Source: Candidatus Omnitrophota bacterium (lineage in GTDB: Bacteria > Omnitrophota > Gorgyraeia > Gygaellales > Profunditerraquicolaceae). Taken from it: a DNA stretch of 17,486 nucleotides. The position numbers were made by a program, and so were the translations under genes. Each line of letters begins with the position of its first letter. The stretch's first letter is position 1. Under the pieces are notes generated by a model that was not told where the DNA came from, made no database searches, and saw only the letters and a list, made by a program, of their open reading frames with translations. Positions 7,397-14,295 of this stretch are shown in pieces. Location of the stretch: the NCBI GenBank assembly GCA_028714595.1, contig JAQTMD010000012.1, forward strand, positions 1 through 17,486. Direction: 5' to 3'.

Positions 7397-8160
7397 TAGT
7401 CATCCCGGCCATTGACCTTAAGAACGGCAACGTGGTCAGGCTCTTTCAGGGGAAACCGGAAGAAGAGAATATCTATTCTCATAACCCCGCTACCATCGCC
7501 CGCCACTGGCAAAAGCAGGGAGCCCGGCTTATCCACGTCGTCGACCTGGACGGGGCTTTCGCGGGTAAACTCAAAAACCTGGAGGGCCTCAAAGATATCC
7601 TGCGGGTCGCGGAGGTTCCCATTGAATTCGGCGGAGGCGTGCGCGATATCAAAACCGTCGAGCAGCTGCTTGCGATGGGTGTCAGCCGCGTGGTACTGGG
7701 CACCAGGGCAGTCGAGGACAGGGGATTCCTTGCGCAGTGCCTGGGAAAATTCCGGCAGCGCATCATCGTCAGCATTGACGCCAGAAAAGGCAAGGTCGCC
7801 AAGAGCGGCTGGCAGGAGGCTGCGGCGCTCGGCGCAGTCGATTTTGCCCTGTCGCTCAAGGAACTGGGATTCAGGGAATTGATCTACACCGACGTCGCCA
7901 AGGACGGGACCCTTGCCGGTCCGAACATCGCCGGTATAAAAGATATGATAAAGCAGACCGGCATGCAGGTGGTCGCTTCAGGCGGGGTGTCGAGCCTTGA
8001 AGATATCGCCGGGCTCAAGGGTACGAACGGCGTGATCGGCGTCATCGTCGGCAAAGCCCTGTACGAAGAAAAATTCAGTCTCAAGGAAGCCTTGCTGCTT
8101 GCCAAGCGCGGCAGTGTTCCTGCGGGCACAGGGGATGTCCCCGCAGGGGATCCCCTGTGA
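7393..8160 (+). CDS. hisA: ProFAR isomerase with a repeat-derived C-terminal tail
   Basis: The (beta-alpha)8-barrel isomerase that converts ProFAR to PRFAR, the HisF/HisH substrate. The ATG at 7393 is the right start, since the family N-terminus IVIPAIDLKNGNVVRL begins there and it overlaps the hisH stop as ATGA; the in-frame ATG at 7306 lies within hisH. The catalytic Asp8 (PAIDL) and Asp129 (SIDAR) are present, together with the phosphate-binding GGGVRD and ASGGVSS loops. The family barrel would normally end near LLLAKRG, about residue 240. Residues 241-255 repeat a VPAG motif and are encoded by a GC palindrome that reaches into the stop codon, so the tail looks like a translated intergenic repeat. 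The enzyme itself appears intact. Confidence 0.96.
   Translation: MIVIPAIDLKNGNVVRLFQGKPEEENIYSHNPATIARHWQKQGARLIHVVDLDGAFAGKLKNLEGLKDILRVAEVPIEFGGGVRDIKTVEQLLAMGVSRVVLGTRAVEDRGFLAQCLGKFRQRIIVSIDARKGKVAKSGWQEAAALGAVDFALSLKELGFRELIYTDVAKDGTLAGPNIAGIKDMIKQTGMQVVASGGVSSLEDIAGLKGTNGVIGVIVGKALYEEKFSLKEALLLAKRGSVPAGTGDVPAGDPL
8119..8159 (+). repeat. Two competing palindromes at the hisA 3' end
   Basis: CCTGCGGG (8119-8126) is an exact inverted repeat of CCCGCAGG (8140-8147). CACAGGGGAT (8127-8136) is an exact inverted repeat of ATCCCCTGTG (8150-8159). The second pair also encloses CCCC (8139-8142)/GGGG (8146-8149), giving a long hairpin with a GCA loop. The two folds overlap and exclude each other. 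No T-run follows, so an intrinsic terminator is not supported; 3'-end stabilisation or a dispersed repeat is more likely. The following gap to 8254 holds a weak GGGAACGTCCC inverted repeat (8223-8233) and a strong Shine-Dalgarno site for the next gene. Confidence 0.75.
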
Positions 8161-8254
8161 GAAAGCAAGGATTGTAATTCCCTGAAATGCTTTGAGATAG
8201 AAGATGAAGGTGTGGTACCTGAGGGAACGTCCCCTTAAATAAAAAGGAGGAAGG

Positions 8255-8704
8255 ATGAGAAGACGGTCGGGGTATGCAGTAATCGGTTTGATCGTGGTTT
8301 TCCTTGCCGGCGGTTGTGCCACCACCAGAGGCAAGGGTCTTTCGCAGGAAAACGAAAGCCTGAAGATGCAGGTGCAGAATTTGGAAAAGACCGTTGAGCA
8401 GAAGGACGCTGAGATCGACAGCCTGCGCAGGTCATTGAGCCAGACCACCGAGGAGAAATACACCGCCGCCAAAATGGCGCGCGCCGAGGCCGCCACCGAA
8501 GTGCCGACCATACGCCAGATCCAGACTGCGCTGCGCAACGCCGGTTTTGACCCCGGTTCGATTGACGGCAAAATGGGCAGGATGACCCGTTCCGCGGTCA
8601 GGGATTTTCAGAAAGCCAACGGCCTGTCCGTCGACGGAAAAGTCGGCAAAAAGACCTGGGCAGTATTGTCTTTATATCTTGAGCGGCAGGCTGTGCAGCA
8701 ATAG
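8255..8704 (+). CDS. Lipoprotein with coiled coil and peptidoglycan-binding domain
   Basis: Predicted 149-residue envelope lipoprotein. After a basic start (MRRRSG) comes a hydrophobic segment (residues 7-18) and a lipobox-like LAGG before Cys21, the likely lipidation site. Residues 28-75 are charged and heptad-like, with ENESLKMQVQNLEKTVEQKD consistent with a short coiled coil. Residues about 90-146 match the PG_binding_1 (PF01471) three-helix fold: IRQIQTALRNAGFDPGSIDG, then TRSAVRDFQKANGLSVDGKVG. A strong AAGGAGG lies at 8244-8250. Nothing enzymatic is visible, so a wall anchor or structural role is inferred. It sits between hisA and hisF with 8 bases to hisF, an odd partner for histidine enzymes. 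No specific family name is recognised. Confidence 0.88.
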   Translation: MRRRSGYAVIGLIVVFLAGGCATTRGKGLSQENESLKMQVQNLEKTVEQKDAEIDSLRRSLSQTTEEKYTAAKMARAEAATEVPTIRQIQTALRNAGFDPGSIDGKMGRMTRSAVRDFQKANGLSVDGKVGKKTWAVLSLYLERQAVQQ

Positions 8705-8712
8705 GAAGGGGT

Positions 8713-9486
8713 ATGCTTGCTAAACGCATCATACCGTGTCTTGATATCGAGGCAGGCAGGGTAGTCAAGGGCGTCAGGTTCATGCGCCTCCGGGATGCGG
8801 GGGATCCGGTCGAGGTGGCCAAAGTATACGACCGCCAGCTTGCAGACGAACTGGTCTTTCTCGACATCACGGCAAGTTTCCAGAACCGCAAGACGCTGGT
8901 CCGGCTGGTAGAGGATATCGCCCGGAACATCTTCATGCCTTTTACCGTCGGCGGGGGCATAGGCGGCATCGAGGACATCCGCAACCTGCTCAATGCCGGC
9001 GCAGACAAGGTTTCCATCAACACTGCGGCGGTGAAACTGCCGGAGCTGATTACGGACGCGGCGACAAAGTTCGGGAGCCAGTGCATTGTGGCGGCCATCG
9101 ATGCGAAGCGGCGTCCCCGGGCCGCAAATCCGCCGGGCAGCAGCTGGGAAGTATTTATCAACGGCGGCAGGACCCCGACGGAACTTGATGCGGTTGCATG
9201 GGCGCGGCAGGCCGCTTCTCTGGGAGCCGGCGAGATACTGCTTACCAGCATGGATTGCGACGGCACCAGGGACGGCTATGACCTGGAACTGACCAGGGCG
9301 GTCGTGGATGCAGTGAACGTCCCGGTGATCGCTTCGGGAGGCGCCGGCAGACCCGAACATTTCTACGACGCGCTGGTCTCTGCCGGGGCCGACGCGGCTC
9401 TGGCAGCGTCGCTATTTCACTACGGCGAGCTTTCGGTCGGCGACGTAAAAAAATACCTGAAAGGTAAAGGCGTGGCAGTCAGATGA
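8713..9486 (+). CDS. hisF: Imidazole glycerol phosphate synthase, cyclase subunit
   Basis: A (beta-alpha)8 barrel that combines PRFAR with ammonia from HisH to give IGP and AICAR. The 257-residue length is standard. Catalytic Asp11 (PCLDI) and Asp130 (AAIDAK) fall at exactly the residue numbers described for the Thermotoga enzyme. Phosphate-binding glycine loops are visible as TVGGGIGG (about 78-85) and ASGGAG near residue 203. The N-terminal LAKRIIPCLDI is diagnostic, and the ATG is preceded by AGGAAGGGG. The gene follows the lipoprotein gene by 8 bases and precedes hisI by about 50. No fusion with hisH is seen. Confidence 0.97.
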   Translation: MLAKRIIPCLDIEAGRVVKGVRFMRLRDAGDPVEVAKVYDRQLADELVFLDITASFQNRKTLVRLVEDIARNIFMPFTVGGGIGGIEDIRNLLNAGADKVSINTAAVKLPELITDAATKFGSQCIVAAIDAKRRPRAANPPGSSWEVFINGGRTPTELDAVAWARQAASLGAGEILLTSMDCDGTRDGYDLELTRAVVDAVNVPVIASGGAGRPEHFYDALVSAGADAALAASLFHYGELSVGDVKKYLKGKGVAVR

Positions 9487-9508
9487 CGGCTGCAATGACG
9501 GGAGAATT

Positions 9509-9541
9509 ATGAGACTGCTCAATAGACGGGAGGATTGGTGA
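9509..9541 (+). CDS. Possible 10-residue leader peptide overlapping the hisI start
   Basis: A tiny ORF reads MRLLNRREDW and then TGA. GGGAG lies 4 bases before its ATG, and its stop codon overlaps the proposed hisI GTG start by two bases. GACGGGAG at 9497-9504 is repeated exactly at 9525-9532, each copy followed by a short ATT spacer and a start codon, so the translation-initiation region looks duplicated 28 bases apart. It could couple hisI translation to upstream ribosomes. It has one Trp and no His codon, so a histidine attenuator is not supported. It may be a chance ORF. Confidence 0.25.
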   Translation: MRLLNRREDW

Positions 9542-9870
9542 AAAAAGCGGCAATTGATATCAGGAAGCTCAAATACGATAAAAACGGCCTTATCCCGGCG
9601 ATCATCCAGGACTACCGGACCAAAGACGTGTTGATGGTCGCCTATATGAACAGGGAATCGCTGCGCCGCACCATAAGCTTGCGCAAGACCTGTTTCTGGT
9701 CACGGTCGCGCAAGGAATACTGGGTCAAAGGAATGACGTCAGGGCATTTCCAGTTCGTCAAGTCCATTGCGTATGACTGCGATATGGACGCGCTGTTGAT
9801 AAAGGTGCGCCAGGCAGGCGCTGCCTGCCATACCGGCAACCGCTCCTGTTTCTACCGGCGTATTATTTGA
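9538..9870 (+). CDS. hisI: Phosphoribosyl-AMP cyclohydrolase
   Basis: Opens the purine ring of PR-AMP to give ProFAR; a cytoplasmic zinc enzyme. The 110-residue protein has the full signature: LIPAIIQDYRTKDVLMVAYMN, RKTCFWSRSRKEYWVKG (the conserved Trp-Ser-Arg-Ser segment), the metal-binding DCDMDA, and the cysteine motif ACHTGNRSCFY. I choose the GTG at 9538, which is 5 bases after GGGAGG (9528-9533). The TTG at 9535 is in frame but only one base from that site. It is monofunctional: no HisE pyrophosphohydrolase domain follows, so hisE must be elsewhere. trpE starts 9 bases after the stop. Confidence 0.96.
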   Translation: MKKAAIDIRKLKYDKNGLIPAIIQDYRTKDVLMVAYMNRESLRRTISLRKTCFWSRSRKEYWVKGMTSGHFQFVKSIAYDCDMDALLIKVRQAGAACHTGNRSCFYRRII

Positions 9871-9879
9871 AGGGGGACC

Positions 9880-11367
9880 ATGGTATATCCGTCGTTGCAG
9901 GAATTCAAAAAATTAGCCCGCAGCGCCAATGTCATCCCGGTCTATAAGGAAATAAGCGCCGACCTGGATACGCCGGTCTCCAGTTTCCTCAAGCTGGCAC
10001 GCGATGACTATGCGTTTCTGCTGGAATCGGTAGAAGGTCAGGAAAAGATGGCCCGGTATTCGTTCCTGGGCTCGAACCCGTCGTTCGTCTTCAGGAGCAA
10101 AGGCAGCTCGATAGAGATCATCGACCGCCTGCGCAAGACCAGCCGGAATTTCACCACTGCCTCCGATCCCTTACGCGAGCTGCAGAACCTCATGAGGGAT
10201 TTCCGGCCGGCGCATATCAAAGGCCTGCCGCGCTTTTACGGCGGTTTTGTCGGCTACATGGGCTATGATACCGTGCGTTTCTTTGAGGATATACCGGACA
10301 AGAATTTTGACGGGCTCGACCTGGCAGATACCGTGTTCATGCTCACCGACACGATCCTGGTCTTTGACCATATCAACCACACCATAAAGATCGTTTCCAA
10401 CTGCGTGCTGCCGTGCGAGGCGGCAGGCCGCATTTCAATCGCCCGGCAGGAACGCGTGTATCGCGCGGCCGTCAAAAAGATCCAGGCCATAGAGCGCGCT
10501 TTTGACCGCCCGATACCACGCCGCAGGACAGAGGCCCGGAACAAGGCCGAAATAAAATTAAGTTCAAATTTTGACAAATCCGGGTTTTGTGGTATAGTTA
10601 ATAAAGCCAAAGACTACATCAGATGCGGCGATATCATCCAGGTGGTGCTCTCGCAGCGGTTTAAGGCAAAACTTACCAAGTCTGCCTTTGACGTGTACCG
10701 TTCATTACGCAGCCTGAATCCTTCGCCGTACATGTTCTTTCTTAAGGTCAAGGAAACCACGTTGATCGGCTCTTCTCCGGAGCTCCTGGTGCGCTGCGAA
10801 GAAGGCGCGGTACAGACCCGCCCGATCGCCGGCACCCGGAGGCGCGGGTCAAACGAACAGGAAGACAAAAAGCTTGAGCGCGACCTGCTCTCCAGCGTCA
10901 AAGAAAAGGCAGAGCACCTGATGCTGGTGGACCTGGGCCGCAATGACGTCGGCCGGGTGTGCGCCGTCGGCACGGTGAAGGTGAACAATTTCATGTCCGT
11001 GGAGCGGTATTCCCACGTGATGCACCTGGTCAGCGACGTCGTCGGAAGGCTTGACAGGAAATATACCGCCTACGATGCCCTGCGTGCCTGTTTCCCGGCC
11101 GGGACGGTATCCGGCAGCCCCAAGGTGCGCGCCATGGAGATCATCGACGAACTGGAGAATGTCCGGCGCGGCCCCTATGCCGGCTGCGTGGGGTATGTGA
11201 GCTTCTCCGGTAATATCGACACCTGTATCACCATTCGCACGATCTGTGTCAAAGGTGCGGAGGCGTACATCCAGGCAGGCGCCGGCATTGTCGCGGATTC
11301 AAACCCTGAAAAAGAATATCAGGAGACCATCAACAAGGCAAAAGCGTTATTTGAAGCGCTGACCTAA
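9880..11367 (+). CDS. trpE: Anthranilate synthase component I
   Basis: Converts chorismate to anthranilate, the first committed step of tryptophan synthesis, with ammonia from a TrpG partner. At 495 residues it is typical. The N-terminal domain carries LLES at residues 47-50, the conserved region linked to tryptophan feedback binding. The C-terminal chorismate-binding domain shows SSPELLVR, RPIAGTRRRG, HLMLVDLGRND, FPAGTVSGSPKVRAMEIIDE and AGAGIVADSNPEKEYQE. Those motifs favour anthranilate over aminodeoxychorismate synthase, but trpE and pabB can be confused and no trpG/pabA is adjacent. AGGGGG lies at 9871-9876. The AT-rich segment near 10548-10610 contains a promoter-like sequence. rpsP follows after 18 bases. 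Confidence 0.92.
   Translation: MVYPSLQEFKKLARSANVIPVYKEISADLDTPVSSFLKLARDDYAFLLESVEGQEKMARYSFLGSNPSFVFRSKGSSIEIIDRLRKTSRNFTTASDPLRELQNLMRDFRPAHIKGLPRFYGGFVGYMGYDTVRFFEDIPDKNFDGLDLADTVFMLTDTILVFDHINHTIKIVSNCVLPCEAAGRISIARQERVYRAAVKKIQAIERAFDRPIPRRRTEARNKAEIKLSSNFDKSGFCGIVNKAKDYIRCGDIIQVVLSQRFKAKLTKSAFDVYRSLRSLNPSPYMFFLKVKETTLIGSSPELLVRCEEGAVQTRPIAGTRRRGSNEQEDKKLERDLLSSVKEKAEHLMLVDLGRNDVGRVCAVGTVKVNNFMSVERYSHVMHLVSDVVGRLDRKYTAYDALRACFPAGTVSGSPKVRAMEIIDELENVRRGPYAGCVGYVSFSGNIDTCITIRTICVKGAEAYIQAGAGIVADSNPEKEYQETINKAKALFEALT
10571..10598 (+). promoter_or_regulatory. Candidate sigma70-type promoter inside trpE
   Basis: A perfect TTGACA -35 box (10571-10576) is followed after 16 bases by TATAGT (10593-10598). 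It is preceded directly by TGG, which makes an extended -10. The surrounding 60 bases (10561-10620) have 20 G+C, well below the neighbouring sequence. Transcription would start near 10605 in the plus direction, toward rpsP, yajC and secDF, which have no intergenic space for a promoter. The segment also encodes ordinary TrpE residues, so function is inferred. Confidence 0.5.
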
Positions 11368-11385
11368 ACTAGAGGAGGAATCACC

Positions 11386-11643
11386 ATGGCAGTACGCATC
11401 AGGCTTCGCAGGATAGGAAAGAATCCCAAGAAAAAGCCGCATTGGCGCATCACCGTGTTCGACGAGCGCGTCAACCGGGACGGCAGGTTCATTGAAGAGA
11501 TCGGCTCGTATAACCCCATCTCTAAAGCAGCAAGCGTTAACCTCGAGCGTTATTCCTACTGGCTCGGCAAAGGCGCCCTGGCTTCACCCGGCGTCAAGAT
11601 AGCGGTCAAGAAGGCGCAGAAGACCGCCGTGAAGGAGGCCTGA
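11386..11643 (+). CDS. rpsP: 30S ribosomal protein S16
   Basis: Small-subunit assembly protein that binds 16S rRNA in the body of the 30S subunit. The 85-residue protein begins with the diagnostic AVRIRLRRIGKNPKKKPHWRI. It continues with DGRFIEEIGSYNPI, the second conserved block, followed by the usual LERYSYWLGKGALAS and a basic C-terminus. A strong AGGAGG site precedes the ATG, fitting a highly expressed gene. In many bacteria rpsP is followed by rimM, trmD and rplS. Here it sits between trpE and yajC, so the order is unusual. yajC follows after 2 bases and its Shine-Dalgarno site lies within the rpsP end. Confidence 0.98.
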   Translation: MAVRIRLRRIGKNPKKKPHWRITVFDERVNRDGRFIEEIGSYNPISKAASVNLERYSYWLGKGALASPGVKIAVKKAQKTAVKEA

Positions 11644-11645
11644 TC

Positions 11646-11939
11646 ATGCAGCCAGAACAGATCTTGGCATCGCCGATAGTGCCGCTTGTCATGGTGTTCG
11701 GGGTCATGTACTTTCTCGTCTTGCGGCCGCAGCGCCAGCGCGACAAAGAGCACCAGAACATGATTAAAAATCTGAAGAAGAACGACGATATCGTCACCTC
11801 GTCCGGAATCCACGGGACCGTCGTCAACGTAAAAGACTCGACCGTGGTCGTACGCATCGACGATAACGTCAAGGTGGAAATGGAAAAGAGCTGTATCGCC
11901 TTCGTAAAGAAACAGCCGGTTCAGAATCAGACCAAATAG
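11646..11939 (+). CDS. yajC: Sec translocon accessory protein YajC
   Basis: Small single-span inner-membrane protein that associates with SecDF. The 97-residue protein has a hydrophobic segment at about residues 9-27 (ASPIVPLVMVFGVMYFLVL) that ends in the family signature RPQRQRDKEHQ. Next comes the soluble KKNDDIVTSSGIHGTV domain typical of the family. GGAGG lies at the very end of rpsP, 2 bases before its stop, so the two genes are probably coupled. The neighbour downstream is secDF, the classic partner. The length is normal, with no oddities. Confidence 0.96.
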   Translation: MQPEQILASPIVPLVMVFGVMYFLVLRPQRQRDKEHQNMIKNLKKNDDIVTSSGIHGTVVNVKDSTVVVRIDDNVKVEMEKSCIAFVKKQPVQNQTK

Positions 11940-11980
11940 ACAATCGCCCCTCGAGGCGTAAAACCCCAAGGATAGAGCAT

Positions 11981-14182
11981 ATGAACAACAAACTGCTTCT
12001 AAAGACGTGCCTGATCGCGGCTGTCGTGGGCCTGTGTGCGTACTACGCCTTTCCGCTCGAAAAACGCATCAACCTCGGCCTTGACCTTAGAGGCGGCATG
12101 CATCTGTTGCTTAAGGTTGAGACCGAAAAGCTCGAGCCCAAGGCGCGCGCAGATGCCGCTGACCGCGCCATCGAGGTCATCCGCAACCGCATCGATGAGT
12201 TCGGCGTGCGTGAGCCCTCAATCCAAAAGCAGGGGACCGATGAGATCGTGGTGCAGCTTCCCGGAGTCACCGACCGCGACCGCGCCATCGAGCTTATCGG
12301 CAGGACCGCGCTTCTGGAATTCAAACTGGTGGACAACGATTCCGAAAGGCTCAAGGCTGCCCTTGCGGGGAACGTCCCCGAAGGCTATGTGCTTCAGCGC
12401 ACCGAAGAAGACGGGGAAGCTGTCCTGCTGGAGAAAGAGACAGAGTTGACCGGCGATGCGTTGACCGATGCCCAGGTGCAGTTTTCCTCCAGCGGTTTCA
12501 ATGAGCCGATCGTCTCCCTGAAATTCAATGCCGAAGGCTCAAAGAAATTTTCCGATATTACTGCCGCCAATGTCGGCCGCAGGCTTGCCATCGTCCTTGA
12601 CGGCAAGGTCCAGTCCGCGCCGCGCATCCGCGAGGCCATTCCCAGCGGCGAGGCGGTGATAAGCGGTAGGTTTACCGTGGAGCAGGCGCAGGATTTGGCT
12701 ATCGTGCTGCGCGTGGGCGCGTTACCCGCACCGATGCGCATAGAGGAAGAGCGAACCATCGGTCCGCTGCTCGGGCAGGATTCCATTGCCAAAGGCATGA
12801 AGGCAAGCCTGGTCGGCGTGTGCCTGGTGTTTGCGGCGATGATCGCCTATTATCTCCTGGCAGGCGTTATTTCATCCATAGCTTTGGCGCTGAACCTTTT
12901 CTTGACCCTGGGTATCCTGGGGATGCTGCCGGTGCTTCTGCCCGGAGTATCGGCGACGCTGACGCTGCCCGGTATCGCGGGTATCGCGCTGTCGCTGGGC
13001 ATGGCGGTCGATGCCAACGTCCTTATCAATGAGCGCATCAGGGAGGAGCTTGCCCTGGGAAAGAACCTGCGCACTGCCGTTACAAACGGATACGAAAAAG
13101 CCTTCAGCGCGATCTTTGACTCCAACCTGACCACGCTGATCGCCGCGTTCTTGCTTTTCCAATTCGGCACCGGCCCCATCAGGGGTTTTGCCGTTACCCT
13201 GACCATCGGCCTTTTAAGCAGCTTGTTCACCGCGGTCGTGGTGACCAGGGTGATATTCGAGTGGCTCCTTGCCGGTAATCTGATAAAGAGCCTGCCCATG
13301 TTGCAGATCATTAAGCAGACGAAGATAGATTTTATCGGCAGGAGGAGGATATTTTACGCCATCTCGGGCCTCGTCATCGTCGTCGGCATGGGCGGGTTGT
13401 TTGCCAAGGGCAAACAGGCCTACGGCATTGATTTTGCCGGCGGCCAGGTACAGGAATACCGGTTTAAGAACCCCGTTGTTTCCGATAATATCCGCGGCGT
13501 GCTCAAAGAATTGAACCTCGCCGATGCCTCGATCCAGCAGTTCAAGGATCAGCCGAATCTTGTGGTCATCAGGACCGCGGAAGACAGGAACAAAGAGATC
13601 ACAGAGAAATTCAAAAGCGCTTTTCCCGGGGAAGAGGTGACCATGCTCAAGGTGGAGCGCGTCGGGCCTATCGCGGGGAAGCATCTGCAGGGGAAGGCTA
13701 TCAAGGCCCTGCTCTGGTCGCTCATCGGGATCCTTATCTACGTGGCATTCCGGTTCAAGCATTTCAACTTTGCCGCTGCCGGCGTTATCGCCCTGTTCCA
13801 TGACGTGCTCGTCGCCCTGGGGGCGCTGGCACTTACCGGAAGACAGATCGACCTCTTATCGGTGACGGCGTTCCTGACCATCGCCGGTTATTCCATCAAC
13901 GATACCATCGTCATCTATGACCGCGTCCGCGAGAATGCCCAGTTAATGCGCAAATACACGCTCTATGAGCTGATAAACCTGAGCGTGAACCAGACGCTGG
14001 CAAGGACGCTGTTGACGTCGGGCGTGACGCTTTTGACCGTCCTGGCGCTCCTTCTTTTCGGCGGCGAGGTCTTGAGCAATTTCGCTTTTACGCTCCTGGT
14101 CGGGTTCATCTCAGGCGTGTATTCCACGGTGTTCATCGCATCGCCGCTGGTGCTTGCCTGGAGCGGGAAAAAGGCACAGTAA
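11981..14182 (+). CDS. secDF: Fused protein-export membrane protein SecDF
   Basis: Proton-motive-force-driven accessory of the SecYEG translocon that pulls exported proteins out on the periplasmic side. SecD occupies residues about 1-440 and SecF about 445-733, joined in one 733-residue chain with 12 predicted membrane spans (2 x 6). The SecD half shows a first span at 4-24, NLGLDLRGGMHLLL (31-44), a P1 domain, and AVDANVLINERIREE with Asp344. The SecF half repeats this as YGIDFAGGQ (481-489) and SINDTIVIYDRVREN with Asp641. Those acidic residues are the proposed proton-path positions. Fused SecDF occurs in Bacillus and several deep lineages, whereas E. coli splits it. An AAGGATAGAG site precedes the ATG. 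The gene ends just before a strong terminator. Confidence 0.97.
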   Translation: MNNKLLLKTCLIAAVVGLCAYYAFPLEKRINLGLDLRGGMHLLLKVETEKLEPKARADAADRAIEVIRNRIDEFGVREPSIQKQGTDEIVVQLPGVTDRDRAIELIGRTALLEFKLVDNDSERLKAALAGNVPEGYVLQRTEEDGEAVLLEKETELTGDALTDAQVQFSSSGFNEPIVSLKFNAEGSKKFSDITAANVGRRLAIVLDGKVQSAPRIREAIPSGEAVISGRFTVEQAQDLAIVLRVGALPAPMRIEEERTIGPLLGQDSIAKGMKASLVGVCLVFAAMIAYYLLAGVISSIALALNLFLTLGILGMLPVLLPGVSATLTLPGIAGIALSLGMAVDANVLINERIREELALGKNLRTAVTNGYEKAFSAIFDSNLTTLIAAFLLFQFGTGPIRGFAVTLTIGLLSSLFTAVVVTRVIFEWLLAGNLIKSLPMLQIIKQTKIDFIGRRRIFYAISGLVIVVGMGGLFAKGKQAYGIDFAGGQVQEYRFKNPVVSDNIRGVLKELNLADASIQQFKDQPNLVVIRTAEDRNKEITEKFKSAFPGEEVTMLKVERVGPIAGKHLQGKAIKALLWSLIGILIYVAFRFKHFNFAAAGVIALFHDVLVALGALALTGRQIDLLSVTAFLTIAGYSINDTIVIYDRVRENAQLMRKYTLYELINLSVNQTLARTLLTSGVTLLTVLALLLFGGEVLSNFAFTLLVGFISGVYSTVFIASPLVLAWSGKKAQ

Positions 14183-14211
14183 CCTCGTCAGTACGCCGGA
14201 GAGTTTTTTTA

Positions 14212-14250
14212 AAAAACGTCCGTCACCCCTCGTGGCGGACGTTTTTCTTT
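14212..14250 (+). terminator. Intrinsic terminator after secDF
   Basis: AAAAACGTCCGTCAC (14212-14226) pairs with GTGGCGGACGTTTTT (14232-14246) over 15 positions, with one T-G wobble and a 5-base loop. The stem ends in a T-rich tail (TTTTTCTTT). It is 30 bases after the secDF stop. Runs of A and T on the left arm could let it work in both directions, although no minus-strand gene is visible nearby. Confidence 0.9.
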
Positions 14251-14260
14251 CTGACGCATG

Positions 14261-14279
14261 CCCCGCACCCGGTGCGGGG
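14261..14279 (+). repeat. GC palindrome between terminator and mfd
   Basis: CCCCGCACC (14261-14269) and GGTGCGGGG (14271-14279) form a perfect 9-bp inverted repeat with a 1-base centre. It is followed immediately by an in-frame TAG (14281-14283) and then AAAAGG and the mfd ATG. With the terminator it fills the gap, leaving no room for a normal promoter for mfd. Its style resembles the palindromes at 1886-1926 and 8119-8159. Confidence 0.75.
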
Positions 14280-14295
14280 TTAGAAAAGGCATGTC

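Noticed and set aside
9509..9541. Histidine or tryptophan attenuator leader peptide
   Set aside because: Only one Trp codon, no His codon run, and no terminator/antiterminator pair follows.
12366..12380. CGGGG/CCCCG hairpin with loop AACGT inside secD, resembling the gap motif at 8223-8233
   Set aside because: It encodes an ordinary segment of the SecD P1 domain (AGNVPEG) in frame; similarity to the gap palindrome is probably chance in GC-rich DNA.
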